54,765 bases of DNA from WJMB01 sp964581465. Its GTDB lineage: Bacteria; RBG-13-66-14. A program made the translations under genes and the position numbers. Positions within the stretch are counted from its first letter, which is position 1. Every line of letters begins with the position of its first letter. The notes under the pieces were generated by a model, which was not told where the DNA came from, made no database searches, and saw nothing but the letters and a program-made list of their open reading frames with translations. The stretch covers positions 1 through 54,765 of the forward strand of contig CAZOOP010000024.1 in NCBI GenBank assembly GCA_964581465.1, in the 5' to 3' direction. This document shows, in pieces, positions 17,367 to 25,930 of this stretch.

Positions 17367-17771
17367 ATGACTAAACACGAGCTGGAGAAAACGCCGGTCC
17401 GCATCTTCGAGGTTTGGTGCAAGGGCTGCGGCGTCTGCGTGAACTTCTGCCCCAAGGACGTCCTGGCGCTGAGCCACCACGGCAAGGCCTACGTGGCCAA
17501 CCCCCAGCGCTGCATCCATTGCGGGCTCTGCGAGCGACTCTGCCCCGACTTCGCCGTGACCGTCTCGCCCAAGCCGAAGGCCGAGAAGGCCGGACAGGGC
17601 TCCGACGACGGCGGCGAGCCCAAACCCAAGCCCAAGCCCAAACCGAAGCCGAAACCCAAGGCCAAACCCGAGAAGACCGCCGACAAGGCGGATGATTCCG
17701 CGGCGGACAAGCCCGCCGAGGGCGAGCCGGCCGGAAAAGAAAAGGCCGGGAAGGAGAGCAGCGGTGGCTAA
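17367..17771 (+). CDS. korD: 2-oxoacid:ferredoxin oxidoreductase, ferredoxin (delta) subunit
   Basis: A 134-aa protein with two [4Fe-4S] motifs, CKGCGVCVNFCP (residues 18-29) and CIHCGLCERLCP (about 49-60). It passes electrons between the catalytic subunits and free ferredoxin. The last 65 residues are a low-complexity tail: a run of Lys-Pro pairs followed by Lys/Asp/Glu/Ala-rich sequence, not needed for cluster binding and uncommon in the family. The ATG lies one base after era, and the 3' end overlaps the korA GTG by eight bases. Order delta-alpha-beta-gamma is common in anaerobes. Confidence 0.9.
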   Translation: MTKHELEKTPVRIFEVWCKGCGVCVNFCPKDVLALSHHGKAYVANPQRCIHCGLCERLCPDFAVTVSPKPKAEKAGQGSDDGGEPKPKPKPKPKPKPKAKPEKTADKADDSAADKPAEGEPAGKEKAGKESSGG

Positions 17772-18957
17772 GAAAAAGACCCTCAAGCCCAAGGACCCCC
17801 GACTGCACTTCACCTCGGGCAACGAGGCCGTCGGTCTGGGCGCGCTCTACGCCGGCTGCAACTTCTTCGGCGGCTACCCGATCACCCCCTCCACCGAGGT
17901 GGCCGAGCTGATGGCCCGGGAGCTGCCCAAGCGCGGCGGAACCTTCATCCAGATGGAGGACGAGATCGCCTCGATGGCCTCGATCATCGGCGCCAGCCTG
18001 GCCGGGGCCAAGTCGATGACCGCCACCTCGGGACCCGGCTTCTCGCTGATGCAGGAGAACCTGGGCTTCGCCTGCATCACCGAGGTGCCCTGCGTGATCG
18101 CCAACGTGATGCGCGGCGGCCCCTCCACCGGCCTGCCCACCAAGGTCTCCCAGGCCGACGTGATGCAGGCCCGCTGGGGCACCCACGGCGACCATCCCAT
18201 CCTGGTGCTCAGCCCGGACTCGGTGCAGGAGTGCTTCGATCTCACCGTCACGGCCTTCAACCTCTCCGAGAAGTACCGCACCCCGGTGATCCTGCTCTCC
18301 GACGAGACCATCGGCCACATGCACGAGGTCATCCGCATCCCCGAGCCCGGCGACATGCCGGTCATCGAGCGTGAGGCCTCGGCGGAGATCCCGGCGGACT
18401 GGTACAAGCCCTACGACTACGGCGTCCACTCCACCGCTCCGCTGATCCCCTTCGGCGAGGGCTACCGCTACCACGTCACCGGCCTCACCCACGACGAGCA
18501 GGGCTTCCCCACCGGTCGCCCCGACGAATCCCGGAAGATGCTCGAACACCTGCTGGGTAAGCTCGAGCACGCCAAGGACGTCTACCACGTCGAGCGGCTC
18601 TATCTGGAGGACGCCGACTCGGCGATCATCGCCTACGGCTGCACCGCCCGGGTCTGCAAGCGGACCATCTACACAGTGCGCCACGAGGGCGTCAAGTGCG
18701 GCATGCTGCGCCTGAAGACCATCTGGCCCCTGCCCGTGCGCGAGATCGACGAGGTCTGCGAGCAGAACGACGTCATCTTCGTCCCCGAACTCAACAGCGG
18801 TCAGTTGATGCGCGCCGTCAAGCGGGTCAACCGCGGACGGGCCACCATCGTGCCGATCAACCGCATCGACGGCCAGCTCTTCAACCCCCACGACGTCGCC
18901 GAGATGATCATCAACCGCAGCCACGGCATCGACGAATCCGACCAGCTCATCATCTAA
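17764..18957 (+). CDS. korA: 2-oxoglutarate (2-oxoacid):ferredoxin oxidoreductase alpha subunit
   Basis: A 397-aa subunit carrying the pyrimidine-binding and transketolase C-terminal domains. Family blocks: GNEAVGLGALYAGCNFFGGY, PITPSTEVAE, QMEDEIASMASIIGASLAGA, TATSGPGFSLMQENLGFA and GGPSTGLPTKVSQADVMQAR. The dedicated motif set points to a 2-oxoglutarate or broad 2-oxoacid enzyme rather than pyruvate; substrate cannot be fixed from sequence. GTG at 17764 has GGAG about ten bases upstream and overlaps korD. With the beta subunit it decarboxylates the 2-oxoacid to acyl-CoA with reduction of ferredoxin. Confidence 0.93.
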   Translation: MAKKKTLKPKDPRLHFTSGNEAVGLGALYAGCNFFGGYPITPSTEVAELMARELPKRGGTFIQMEDEIASMASIIGASLAGAKSMTATSGPGFSLMQENLGFACITEVPCVIANVMRGGPSTGLPTKVSQADVMQARWGTHGDHPILVLSPDSVQECFDLTVTAFNLSEKYRTPVILLSDETIGHMHEVIRIPEPGDMPVIEREASAEIPADWYKPYDYGVHSTAPLIPFGEGYRYHVTGLTHDEQGFPTGRPDESRKMLEHLLGKLEHAKDVYHVERLYLEDADSAIIAYGCTARVCKRTIYTVRHEGVKCGMLRLKTIWPLPVREIDEVCEQNDVIFVPELNSGQLMRAVKRVNRGRATIVPINRIDGQLFNPHDVAEMIINRSHGIDESDQLII

Positions 18958-18991
18958 ACCCGGCTCGCCGGGACAAACCACGGAGCGCGAG

Positions 18992-19834
18992 GTGCGCCAG
19001 GAATCGCTGACCCTGTCCTATCTGCGGACGCGCAAGAAGTTCCCCAGCGTCTGGTGCCCGGGCTGCAGCCTGGGGATCATCATGGGGGCCCTGATCCGGG
19101 CTATCGACCAACTGGGGCTCCCCCAGGACGACGTCGTGCTGGCCTCGGGCATCGGCTGTACCGGCCGAATGCCCGTCTACGCCGACTTCAACACCCTCCA
19201 CGGCACCCACGGTCGGGCACTGGCCTTCTCCACCGGCATCAAGCTGGCCAACCCCCGGCTCAAGGTGATCACCGTGATGGGCGACGGCGACGCCACGGCC
19301 ATCGGCGGCAACCACTTCATCCATACCGCGCGGCGCAACCTGGACATCACCGCCGTCATCGCCAACAACAATATCTACGGCATGACCGGCGGCCAGTACT
19401 CGCCGACAACAAAACCGGGGATGAAGGCCTCCACCGCGCCCTACGGCATGATCGAGCCGCCCTTCGATGTCTGCGAGTTGGCCCGCGGCGCCGGAGCGCC
19501 CTTCGTCGCCCGCACCACCAGCTACCACGCCGCCCAGATGACCAAGCTCTTCGCCCGGGCCATCGACAAGAAGGGCCTGGGGGTCGTCGAGGTGATCAGC
19601 CACTGCTACACCACCGCCGGACGCCGCAACGGCTTCAAGGGACCCGTCGAGATGATGGAGCGGGAGAAAGAGCTGGCCGTGCCGCTGACCGGCTATCTCA
19701 AGCGCAAGGAGAAGGACCCGGAGTACACCCTGGCCGAGGGCGAGTTCCTCACCGGGGTCTTCGTCGACATCGACCGGCCCGAGTTCTGCGAGGTCTACGA
19801 CGAGCTGCGCCAGCGCGTCAGGGAGGATTCCTAA
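18992..19834 (+). CDS. korB: 2-oxoglutarate (2-oxoacid):ferredoxin oxidoreductase beta subunit
   Basis: A 280-aa thiamine-diphosphate-binding subunit. The TPP motif GDGDATAIGGNHFIHTARRN (residues of about 97-116) and NNNIYGMTGGQYSPTT are clear, with WCPGCSLG near the N-terminus and SGIGCTGRMPVY. The gene uses a GTG start 34 bases after korA with a weak GGAG upstream. The next gene, korC, starts one base after its stop. Confidence 0.93.
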   Translation: MRQESLTLSYLRTRKKFPSVWCPGCSLGIIMGALIRAIDQLGLPQDDVVLASGIGCTGRMPVYADFNTLHGTHGRALAFSTGIKLANPRLKVITVMGDGDATAIGGNHFIHTARRNLDITAVIANNNIYGMTGGQYSPTTKPGMKASTAPYGMIEPPFDVCELARGAGAPFVARTTSYHAAQMTKLFARAIDKKGLGVVEVISHCYTTAGRRNGFKGPVEMMEREKELAVPLTGYLKRKEKDPEYTLAEGEFLTGVFVDIDRPEFCEVYDELRQRVREDS

Positions 19835-19835
19835 G

Positions 19836-20444
19836 ATGTACGGCAACGGCACCATCGTCCACGGCACCCATATGCAGGTCGTGCGCTTCGCCGGCTCCGG
19901 CGGCCAGGGCCTGATGACCTCGGGACGCATCCTGGCTCTGGCGGCAGGCGTCTACGAGGGCGCCGTCGTCCTGCAGACCCAGAGCTACGGCCCCGAGGCC
20001 CGCGGCGGCGCCGCGCGCAGCCAGGTCTGCATCTCCGACGCCCCGATCAACAACCTCAACCCCAGCCGCATCGACGTCCTGGTCTCGCTCAACCAGAGCT
20101 CCTGCGACAAGTACTTCGGCGACCTCAAAGACGACGGCACGCTGATCATCGACTCCAGCTACGTCAACGAGCTGCCCACCGACAACGGCTATAACTTCCC
20201 CTTCACCTTCTACTGCCGCGACAAGCTGGGCAACCCCGTGGTCGCCAACATCATGGCCCTGGCCTACATGGTGGCCGTCACCGAGGTCATCGAACGCGCG
20301 GCCCTCGAAGCCGCCGTCACCAACAACGTCCCCCAGCGCTTCGTCAAGCTCAACCTCAAGGCCCTGGAGGCCGGCTTCCGCGAAGGCGAATCCGCCAAGG
20401 CCGAACGCCGTCGCCAGAACGGCTTCATCGACACCCAGATCTGA
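19836..20444 (+). CDS. korC: 2-oxoglutarate (2-oxoacid):ferredoxin oxidoreductase gamma subunit
   Basis: A 202-aa subunit with RFAGSGGQGLMTSGRILALA and the family block TQSYGPEARGGAARSQVCIS. Completes the four-subunit enzyme. GGAGG lies upstream inside the end of korB. No clear terminator follows; the ndk promoter begins about 40 bases later. Confidence 0.93.
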   Translation: MYGNGTIVHGTHMQVVRFAGSGGQGLMTSGRILALAAGVYEGAVVLQTQSYGPEARGGAARSQVCISDAPINNLNPSRIDVLVSLNQSSCDKYFGDLKDDGTLIIDSSYVNELPTDNGYNFPFTFYCRDKLGNPVVANIMALAYMVAVTEVIERAALEAAVTNNVPQRFVKLNLKALEAGFREGESAKAERRRQNGFIDTQI

Positions 20445-20480
20445 CCCCGCCGCCGTCCCCTGGCGCCCCGAGAGCCGGGA

Positions 20481-20489
20481 TGTTAGAAT
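20481..20489 (+). promoter_or_regulatory. Extended -10 promoter element before ndk
   Basis: TGTTAGAAT fits an extended -10 (TGnTAnAAT), 43 bases upstream of the ndk GTG. No good -35 is visible, as expected for an extended -10 promoter. Confidence 0.45.
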
Positions 20490-20532
20490 ACTCGGACCCC
20501 CTGTCCCGACAACCTCACCGCGGAGGCTCCCC

Positions 20533-20943
20533 GTGCACCGCACCCTGATCCTGGTCAAGCCCGACGGCGTGGCCCGCAATCTCGTCGGCGAATGCCTGGC
20601 CTCCTTCGAGAAGGCCGGCATGCACATCACCTCGCTGAAGATGATGACAATGAGCCGCGAGATGGCCGAGCGCTTTTACGCCGTACATCACGAGCGGCCC
20701 TTTTACAACGAGCTGATCACTTACATCACCTCGGGACCAATTGTGGCCGGTATCCTCGAGGGCGTCGGCGCCATCCGCCGCACCCGTCGCGTGATGGGCG
20801 ACACCGACCCCAACGAGGCCGCCCCGGGAACCATCCGCTTCGCCTACGGCGAGACCATCCGACGCAACACCGTCCACGGCAGCGACTCCGAGGACTCGGC
20901 CATCCGTGAGATCGGCATCGTCTTCGGCGAAGACCCGACCTAG
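20533..20943 (+). CDS. ndk: Nucleoside diphosphate kinase
   Basis: A 136-aa enzyme that moves the gamma-phosphate of ATP onto nucleoside diphosphates. Motifs: LILVKPDGVARNLVG at the N-terminus, and the active-site block RRNTVHGSDS with phospho-acceptor His115. GTG start with GCGGAGG upstream. Length is normal for the family. Monocistronic, with its own promoter. Confidence 0.96.
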   Translation: MHRTLILVKPDGVARNLVGECLASFEKAGMHITSLKMMTMSREMAERFYAVHHERPFYNELITYITSGPIVAGILEGVGAIRRTRRVMGDTDPNEAAPGTIRFAYGETIRRNTVHGSDSEDSAIREIGIVFGEDPT

Positions 20944-21215
20944 ACCGGCCGGACCCTCTCTGACAAAGCGGCCCTGGCTTGTTGTTGCACCGCTGTTTGT
21001 GACCCATTTCTCAAAGAAGACCCAACTGGAACTGGTTGAAAAGACACTGTCGCCGCCTTTGAGCATACCGGGTCGATCCACAGGTTTACTGCCGGATTGC
21101 GATTGACCAGTCCGTCAAGCGTCCCTGCAACGCCGGCTAGGCCTGTCGCCCTGACTCGCCCCGGCACCGCGCGACCTTCGCCAAACACCTCCGGCGACAA
21201 CCACCCGCCGACCCC
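20944..21215. other. Intergenic region downstream of ndk
   Basis: No gene or clear terminator. It leads into the hairpin element at 21216. Confidence 0.35.
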
Positions 21216-21298
21216 GGCTTTGGCACGTTTCTTGCGGAGTCGCGCGAGACTCTGGCCGACGGGCGGCCCCGCCCTGCTGCAAGAAACGTGCCAAAGCC
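21216..21298. repeat. Hairpin element (family C), copy 1
   Basis: Perfect 20-bp arms GGCTTTGGCACGTTTCTTGC (21216-21235) and its complement (21279-21298) enclose a 43-base GC-rich loop. Three further copies lie at 26745, 31914 and 51385. The loop begins GGAG and ends CCCTGCT; the copy at 26745 has the same loop inverted. The outer base pairs differ between copies but remain paired. Confidence 0.85.
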
Positions 21299-21467
21299 TC
21301 CGTGCCGGGCGTCGGGAACGTCGCCGACGCCGAGGAGCTGGTTTGGCGAAGGCCGCCGGACCACCTGGGGGTGTTTGTGGAGCCTACCCAATTATCATGA
21401 CCTGATACCAGGTCGCCTGGAATGCAGCGAGCGTCATCGGTTGCGGCTGCATCAGGCAGTCGCTCAA

Positions 21468-21846
21468 GGGATTATCACGGCAAACTGAACCATTGTCAGA
21501 TGCTGCTGAGAGCTGCTGCGAGGAGGCAGTTCTTGATCCTTGGTCTGCTGCTCATCTGAACTCGATCAAGCGTCCGGTTGATCCAAGGCAGCCAAGTGCA
21601 AAAACTGGTATCAGCCTTCCTGTAGTTTGACCTTCAAAAGTCGACGCTTCTGGACCAACCGGCGCAGTCGGCAGCTAGCCTGTTTTCCATGTAAGCAAAT
21701 GGATGCAAGCTTTGATGCCACAAACCACAGTCGGATAATGACAGTATGGTGAGTGAAAAGCCTAGAATGGCAAGCTATTGGCGTTATACGCCGATTCAAG
21801 AGGAGTGGCAATCTCACCCAATACAAGATAATAATCAGCGATCCCC
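21468..21846 (+). repeat. Family A element, subfamily A2, copy 2
   Basis: Left end GGGATTATCACGGCAAACTGAACC. The interior aligns with the 10793 copy, for instance GCTGAGAGCTGCTGCGAGGA, CAGTTCTTGA, TCGATCAAGCGTCCGG and TCGACGCTTCTGGACCAACC. The right end is decayed, with ATCAGCGATCCCCC the likely remnant. Confidence 0.55.
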
Positions 21847-21939
21847 CGTGAAATAACCAGGCCAATAAGTGTGACAATCCCTGCGGATCCATCCCTTCTC
21901 CCACACCTCACCTCAACCACCCAGACCCGGGGGTAGACC

Positions 21940-22779
21940 TTGTTCGAGATCGTCAGCACCGAAGAGCTCGGACCCCGCATCAAGCGGTTCGAGATCAAGG
22001 CGCCGCTGGTGGCCCGGAAGATCAAGCCCGGCCAGTTCATCATGCTGCGCATCGATGACAACGGAGAGCGCATCCCCTTGACGATGGTGGACCACGACGC
22101 CGAGGCCGGCACCGTGACCATCATCTTCGAGGAGGTGGGCAAGACCACCATCCAGCTCGGCAAGCTCAAGGCCGGCGACGAGCTGCTGGACTTCATCGGC
22201 CCCTTGGGCGCCTACCACGACATGACCGACGGCGAGCACGGTCGGGTGATCGGCGTCGGCGGGGGTATCGGCAACGCCCCGCTGCTGCCCAAAGTCGGCG
22301 AGTTCCACGAGCAGGGCCTGGAGGTCACCGGGATCATCGGCGCCCGCTCCAAGGACATCCTGATCCTGGAAGACGAGATCAAGGCGGCCTGCGACACCCT
22401 GCACATCTGCACCGACGATGGCTCCTACGGCCACCACGGCTTCGTCTCCGACGTGCTCAAGCAGGTCCTCGACGAATCCACCGATTACGACTTCGTGTTG
22501 GCCATCGGCCCGCCGATCATGATGAAGGTCTGCCGCGATCTGGTCAAACCCTACGGCGTGCCCTGCTACGTCAGCCTGAACACGATCATGGTCGACGGCA
22601 CCGGAATGTGCGGCTCCTGCCGCGTCAGCGTCGGCGACGAGGTCAAGTTCGCCTGCGTGGACGGTCCGGAGATGCGCGGCGAAGAGATCGATTTCGAAGA
22701 GATGATGGCGCGCCAGCGCCGCTTCGTCGACGAGGAGCAGTGCGCCCTCGAACGTTACCTCAAGGAGGTGGGCGAGTAA
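21940..22779 (+). CDS. nfnA: NADH-dependent ferredoxin:NADP oxidoreductase, small subunit (NfnA-like)
   Basis: A 279-aa ferredoxin-NADP reductase-like subunit with FAD- and NAD-binding domains. Seen: IKPGQFIMLRIDDNGERIPL (flavin domain), IGVGGGIGNAPLLP (NAD binding) and the C-terminal [2Fe-2S] site DGTGMCGSCRVSV with FACVDGPE. Together with NfnB it can bifurcate electrons from two NADPH to NAD and ferredoxin, or run in reverse. The start appears to be TTG at 21940, where the conserved N-terminus begins. Alternative functions of the family are sulfide dehydrogenase or a glutamate-synthase partner. The stop overlaps the nfnB ATG. Confidence 0.88.
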   Translation: MFEIVSTEELGPRIKRFEIKAPLVARKIKPGQFIMLRIDDNGERIPLTMVDHDAEAGTVTIIFEEVGKTTIQLGKLKAGDELLDFIGPLGAYHDMTDGEHGRVIGVGGGIGNAPLLPKVGEFHEQGLEVTGIIGARSKDILILEDEIKAACDTLHICTDDGSYGHHGFVSDVLKQVLDESTDYDFVLAIGPPIMMKVCRDLVKPYGVPCYVSLNTIMVDGTGMCGSCRVSVGDEVKFACVDGPEMRGEEIDFEEMMARQRRFVDEEQCALERYLKEVGE

Positions 22780-24236
22780 TGACCGAAGAGGAACGCAAAC
22801 GGCGCAAGCTCGAAGGGATCAAGCTCCTCGAGAAGATACCCATGCCCGAGCAGGAGCCCGAGGTCCGCGCCCGCAACTTCAAAGAGGTGCCCCACGGCTA
22901 CACCGCCGAGATGGCCGTCGAGGAGGCCTGGCGCTGCATCCAGTGCAAGAACTCCCCCTGCGTCCAGGGCTGTCCCGTCGAGATCGACATCCCGGCCTTC
23001 GTCCGCGCCATCCAGGAGGAGAAGTTCCAGGAGGCCGTGGACGTCATCAAGCGGACCAACGCCCTGCCCGCGGTCTGCGGCCGTGTCTGCCCCCAGGAAG
23101 AGCAGTGCGAGAAACTCTGCGTGCGCGGCAAGAAGGGTATGCCCGTGGCCATCGGCCGCCTGGAGCGCTTCGCCGCCGACTGGGAGGCCGAAGGTGGCGA
23201 GGCCAAGGTCCCCGAGATCGCTCCACCCAACGGACACAAGGTGGCCATTATCGGTTGCGGCCCCGGCGGGATGACCTGCGCCGGCGACCTGGCCCTGCTG
23301 GGATACGAGGTCCACGTCTACGAGGCCTTCCACGCCTCCGGCGGCGTGCTGCGCTACGGCATCCCCGAGTTCCGCCTGCCCAAGGCCATCGTCGACCGCG
23401 AAACCCACTACCTCGAGCAGTTGGGCGTCCACTTCCATTACAACATGGTCATCGGCAACGTCTGGACCCTGGAGGAGATGCGCGAAGAGGAAGGCTTCGA
23501 GGCCTTCTACATCGGCACCGGCGCCGGGCTGCCCTGGTTCATGAAGATCGAGGGCGAGAACCTCAACGGCGTCTACTCGGCCAACGAGTTCCTCACCCGG
23601 GCCAACCTGATGCGGGCCTACGATCCCGACAACTTCGACACCCCGACCTGGGTCGGCGAGAACACCGCCGTGGTCGGCGGCGGCAACGTGGCCATGGATT
23701 CGGCGCGCACCGCCCTGCGTTTGGGCGCCAAGAACGTCTACATCGTCTACCGCCGCTCCTGGGAACAGATGCCGGCCCGCGACGAGGAGATGGAGCACGC
23801 CAGGGAAGAGGGCGTGGATTTCCGCCTGCTGCAGAATCCCATCGCCATCCTGGGCGACGACCAGGGCTGGGTGAAGGGCGTCAAGTGCATCAAGATGGAG
23901 CTGGGCGAGCCCGACGCCTCGGGTCGCCGCCGCCCCGTGCCCATCGAGGGCTCCGAGTTCGTCCTGGATATCGACTGCTTCATCGTGGCCATCGGCAACG
24001 GCCCCAACCCCTTGTTACCCGACGCCACCCCGGAGCTCAAGGTCAACAAGTGGGGCAACATCACCGCCGACGAGATCGGCCGCACCAGTATCCCCGGCGT
24101 CTTCGCCGGCGGTGACATCGTCACCGGGGCGGCCACCGTCATCGAGGCCATGGGCGCCGGCAAGATCGCCGCTCGCGGCATCCACGACTACCTCGAGGGC
24201 GAGATGTCCAAAGCCGACTGGCCGGCGCTCGAGTAG
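22779..24236 (+). CDS. nfnB: NADH-dependent ferredoxin:NADP oxidoreductase, large subunit (NfnB-like)
   Basis: A 485-aa GltD-like flavoprotein. The N-terminal cluster-binding region has CIQCKNSPCVQGCPVEIDIP and CGRVCPQEEQCEKLC. FAD binding is at VAIIGCGPGGMTCAGDLA; NADPH binding is at AVVGGGNVAMDSARTALRLG; and the C-terminal GVFAGGDIVTGAATVIEAMG closes the FAD site. The ATG overlaps the nfnA stop (TAATG), with AAGGAGG upstream. Adjacent nfnA makes the Nfn transhydrogenase the best call, ahead of stand-alone glutamate synthase small subunit. It would balance reduced ferredoxin from the Kor enzyme against NADPH. Confidence 0.9.
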   Translation: MTEEERKRRKLEGIKLLEKIPMPEQEPEVRARNFKEVPHGYTAEMAVEEAWRCIQCKNSPCVQGCPVEIDIPAFVRAIQEEKFQEAVDVIKRTNALPAVCGRVCPQEEQCEKLCVRGKKGMPVAIGRLERFAADWEAEGGEAKVPEIAPPNGHKVAIIGCGPGGMTCAGDLALLGYEVHVYEAFHASGGVLRYGIPEFRLPKAIVDRETHYLEQLGVHFHYNMVIGNVWTLEEMREEEGFEAFYIGTGAGLPWFMKIEGENLNGVYSANEFLTRANLMRAYDPDNFDTPTWVGENTAVVGGGNVAMDSARTALRLGAKNVYIVYRRSWEQMPARDEEMEHAREEGVDFRLLQNPIAILGDDQGWVKGVKCIKMELGEPDASGRRRPVPIEGSEFVLDIDCFIVAIGNGPNPLLPDATPELKVNKWGNITADEIGRTSIPGVFAGGDIVTGAATVIEAMGAGKIAARGIHDYLEGEMSKADWPALE

Positions 24237-24260
24237 GAATCACCCACAGCTAATGAGACA

Positions 24261-24290
24261 AACCGGGCGGGATAAACCCGCCCGGTTCTT
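24261..24290 (+). terminator. Rho-independent terminator after nfnAB
   Basis: AACCGGGCGGG and CCCGCCCGGTT form an 11-bp stem around ATAAA, then TTCTT. It lies 25 bases after the nfnB stop. Confidence 0.85.
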
Positions 24291-24350
24291 CAAACACCCG
24301 AGATGACCGTGTATTCGCCTGGTCGTACGGGCGGACTTTGTTTCCATTGA

Positions 24351-24490
24351 GGGATAATCCCTCGCATCCCGACCGGCGTAATGGCTGGGGATGATAACTC
24401 GTTTTTGGACTGTCACTTTTGCTAATCGATTGCCATTCTACGCTCTATAGTCCATACCGCCGCCATTGTCACGCTATCGATTCGTGACGA
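24351..24490 (-). repeat. Family A element, truncated fragment
   Basis: Plus strand begins GGGATAATCCCTCGCATCCC and continues to CCGCCGCCATTGTCAC, matching the start of the copy at 135. Only about 140 bases can be aligned. Confidence 0.5.
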
Positions 24491-24525
24491 TGAATCTCGC
24501 CTTGTTCCTCCTTTTATTAGTTGGC

Positions 24526-24565
24526 ATCATTGAACGTGTTCGGACCAAATCAGGTTGATCCCAAT
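24526..24565 (+). repeat. Family B repeat, terminal fragment
   Basis: GGCATCATTGAACGTGTTCG followed by GACCAAATCAGG, the same end as at 27489 and 31264. It does not continue into the full element in this orientation. Confidence 0.55.
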
Positions 24566-24721
24566 CACCCTGAGCTGATCCGAAGACGTTCCATTAAGCC
24601 TGTAAGGTCACAGTCATCGAGTACGCAGCCTGGATTGCATCAACAACGGATCAGCGCCTCCAAAGGTGAAAAGGGCTGATGATGGGCGCGGGGTCTTTCA
24701 CCCACGCCGAATCTTCGAACG

Positions 24722-25036
24722 GGATCGTCTATTTTGTTCGGATCAGATTGTTGTATCCTAATGATAATACATGTGATGCTCTACAGGTATCTGTCATGAT
24801 ACGGGTAACCGAAATGTGGTGGGTAATCGAAGCGCGAGCTGAGGAGTATTCCGCCACCAGCATTCTTAGATCAACACCTGACGGCGGATTGTCAGTGGCC
24901 GATAAGTGCCATGATAACAGTCGTTAAGGTTGTCCTAACGTATTCTCGACCGCAGACGGAGCATTTCCGAAAGGGCATGGCGGCCCAGTGAACCGCTCGC
25001 AATCAGCCTGAGCTGGTCCGCTCAGGTTCATGATGT
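24722..25036 (-). repeat. Family B repeat, inverted full-length copy
   Basis: Read on the plus strand this aligns end to end with the reverse complement of the copy at 31264. Blocks: GGGATCGTCTATTTTGTTCG, CCGCCACCAGCATTCTTAG, GCCGATAAGTGCCATGATAA, GCATTTCCGAAA and CAATCAGCCTGAGCTGGTCC. It is strongly diverged. It ends about 85 bases before the first Ntn hydrolase gene. Confidence 0.65.
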
Positions 25037-25120
25037 CTTTTCACTTTCTCATCCCGCACAGGCTCTGTTATTATTACAATGTGGTAATCAACACAGCCAA
25101 ATCCAACCGGGAGGAAACCA

Positions 25121-25870
25121 GTGTCTTTCATCGTCGCCATCTACGTGCGTGAAGGCTTGGTCTTGGCCTCGGACAGCCGCACAACCCTCAACCAGGTCTA
25201 TCAGGTAGACAACGTCAATCACCACCACATCGCAGTGGGCATCTCCGACACCGCCTACAAGACCTTCGTCACCGCGGGCAACGTGGGCATTTCCACCTAC
25301 GGCACTTCGATCATCAACGGCGCCCCCATCGCCGGGTTGATCAGCGACTTCATCGAGGAGCGCACCGACGCGGCGACAACGCCCGAGGAGGTCGCCAACC
25401 TCATCCACCAGCACTTCAAGACCAACTTCGAACAGCCGCTCCACACCGGCTTCCTGATCGCCGGGTACAAGGGCAAGGGCAACGAACGCGAGCAGCAGCT
25501 CTGGGATATCTGGGTCCCCGCCGAGGCGCCGCTCCGCCAGAATGATCCCGCCCAGCAGGGCCTGAGCTGGCGCGGCGAGACCGACGTGCTGACCCGGCTC
25601 ATCCAGCCTACCCTCATGAAGAACAACCAGACCGGCGAGTACAACCCCCTGCCCTACTTCCAGATCGAATGGGGTTTCTTCTCACTCCAGGACGCCATCG
25701 ACTTCGCCGTCTACGCCATCGAGAGCACTATCGAGCTGATGCGCTTCCAGCCCCGGACCCAGACCGTCGGCGGTCCCGTCGACGTTTTGGTGATCACCCC
25801 GGAGGGCGCCAAGTGGGTCCATCGCAAGAAGCTGGGCGTCAGCCGCGATTTCTACAACCCCTTCGACTAG
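25121..25870 (+). CDS. Proteasome-fold Ntn hydrolase, predicted Ser nucleophile, copy 1
   Basis: A 249-aa protein related to proteasome beta subunits and bacterial Anbu/HslV-type peptidases. After removal of Met, Ser1 starts SFIVAIYVREGLVLASDSR. Gly11, Asp17 and Arg19 fall exactly where proteasome beta subunits have them, with Ser in place of Thr1. A Lys at 46 (YKTF) may stand in for Lys33 after an insertion. The C-terminal block DAIDFAVYAIESTIELMRFQ followed by VGGPVDVLVITPEG resembles the helix and strand that end proteasome-type subunits. GTG start with GGGAGGAAA upstream. The downstream paralogue at 25931 shares the same blocks. Function unknown; peptidase or amidase activity by autoprocessed N-terminal serine is inferred. 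Confidence 0.7.
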   Translation: MSFIVAIYVREGLVLASDSRTTLNQVYQVDNVNHHHIAVGISDTAYKTFVTAGNVGISTYGTSIINGAPIAGLISDFIEERTDAATTPEEVANLIHQHFKTNFEQPLHTGFLIAGYKGKGNEREQQLWDIWVPAEAPLRQNDPAQQGLSWRGETDVLTRLIQPTLMKNNQTGEYNPLPYFQIEWGFFSLQDAIDFAVYAIESTIELMRFQPRTQTVGGPVDVLVITPEGAKWVHRKKLGVSRDFYNPFD

Positions 25871-25881
25871 TGTTCGATAAA

Positions 25882-25909
25882 CGGGAGACGCCCGTGGGGG
25901 CGTCTCCCG
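25882..25909. other. Strong hairpin between the two Ntn hydrolase genes
   Basis: CGGGAGACGCCC and GGGCGTCTCCCG form a perfect 12-bp stem around GTGG. There is no T tract. It lies 11 bases after the first stop and 21 bases before the second start, so it could stabilise or separate the two parts of one mRNA. Confidence 0.65.
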
Positions 25910-25930
25910 CGCCAGCCTCGGAGCGAGCCC

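Noticed and set aside
17371..18981. 536-residue minus-strand frame opposite korD-korA
   Set aside because: Antisense shadow of clearly identified enzyme subunits.
21216..21298. Hairpin element as a simple transcription terminator
   Set aside because: The loop of 42-75 bases and the lack of a T tract argue against an intrinsic terminator, and copies occur in both orientations away from gene ends as well.
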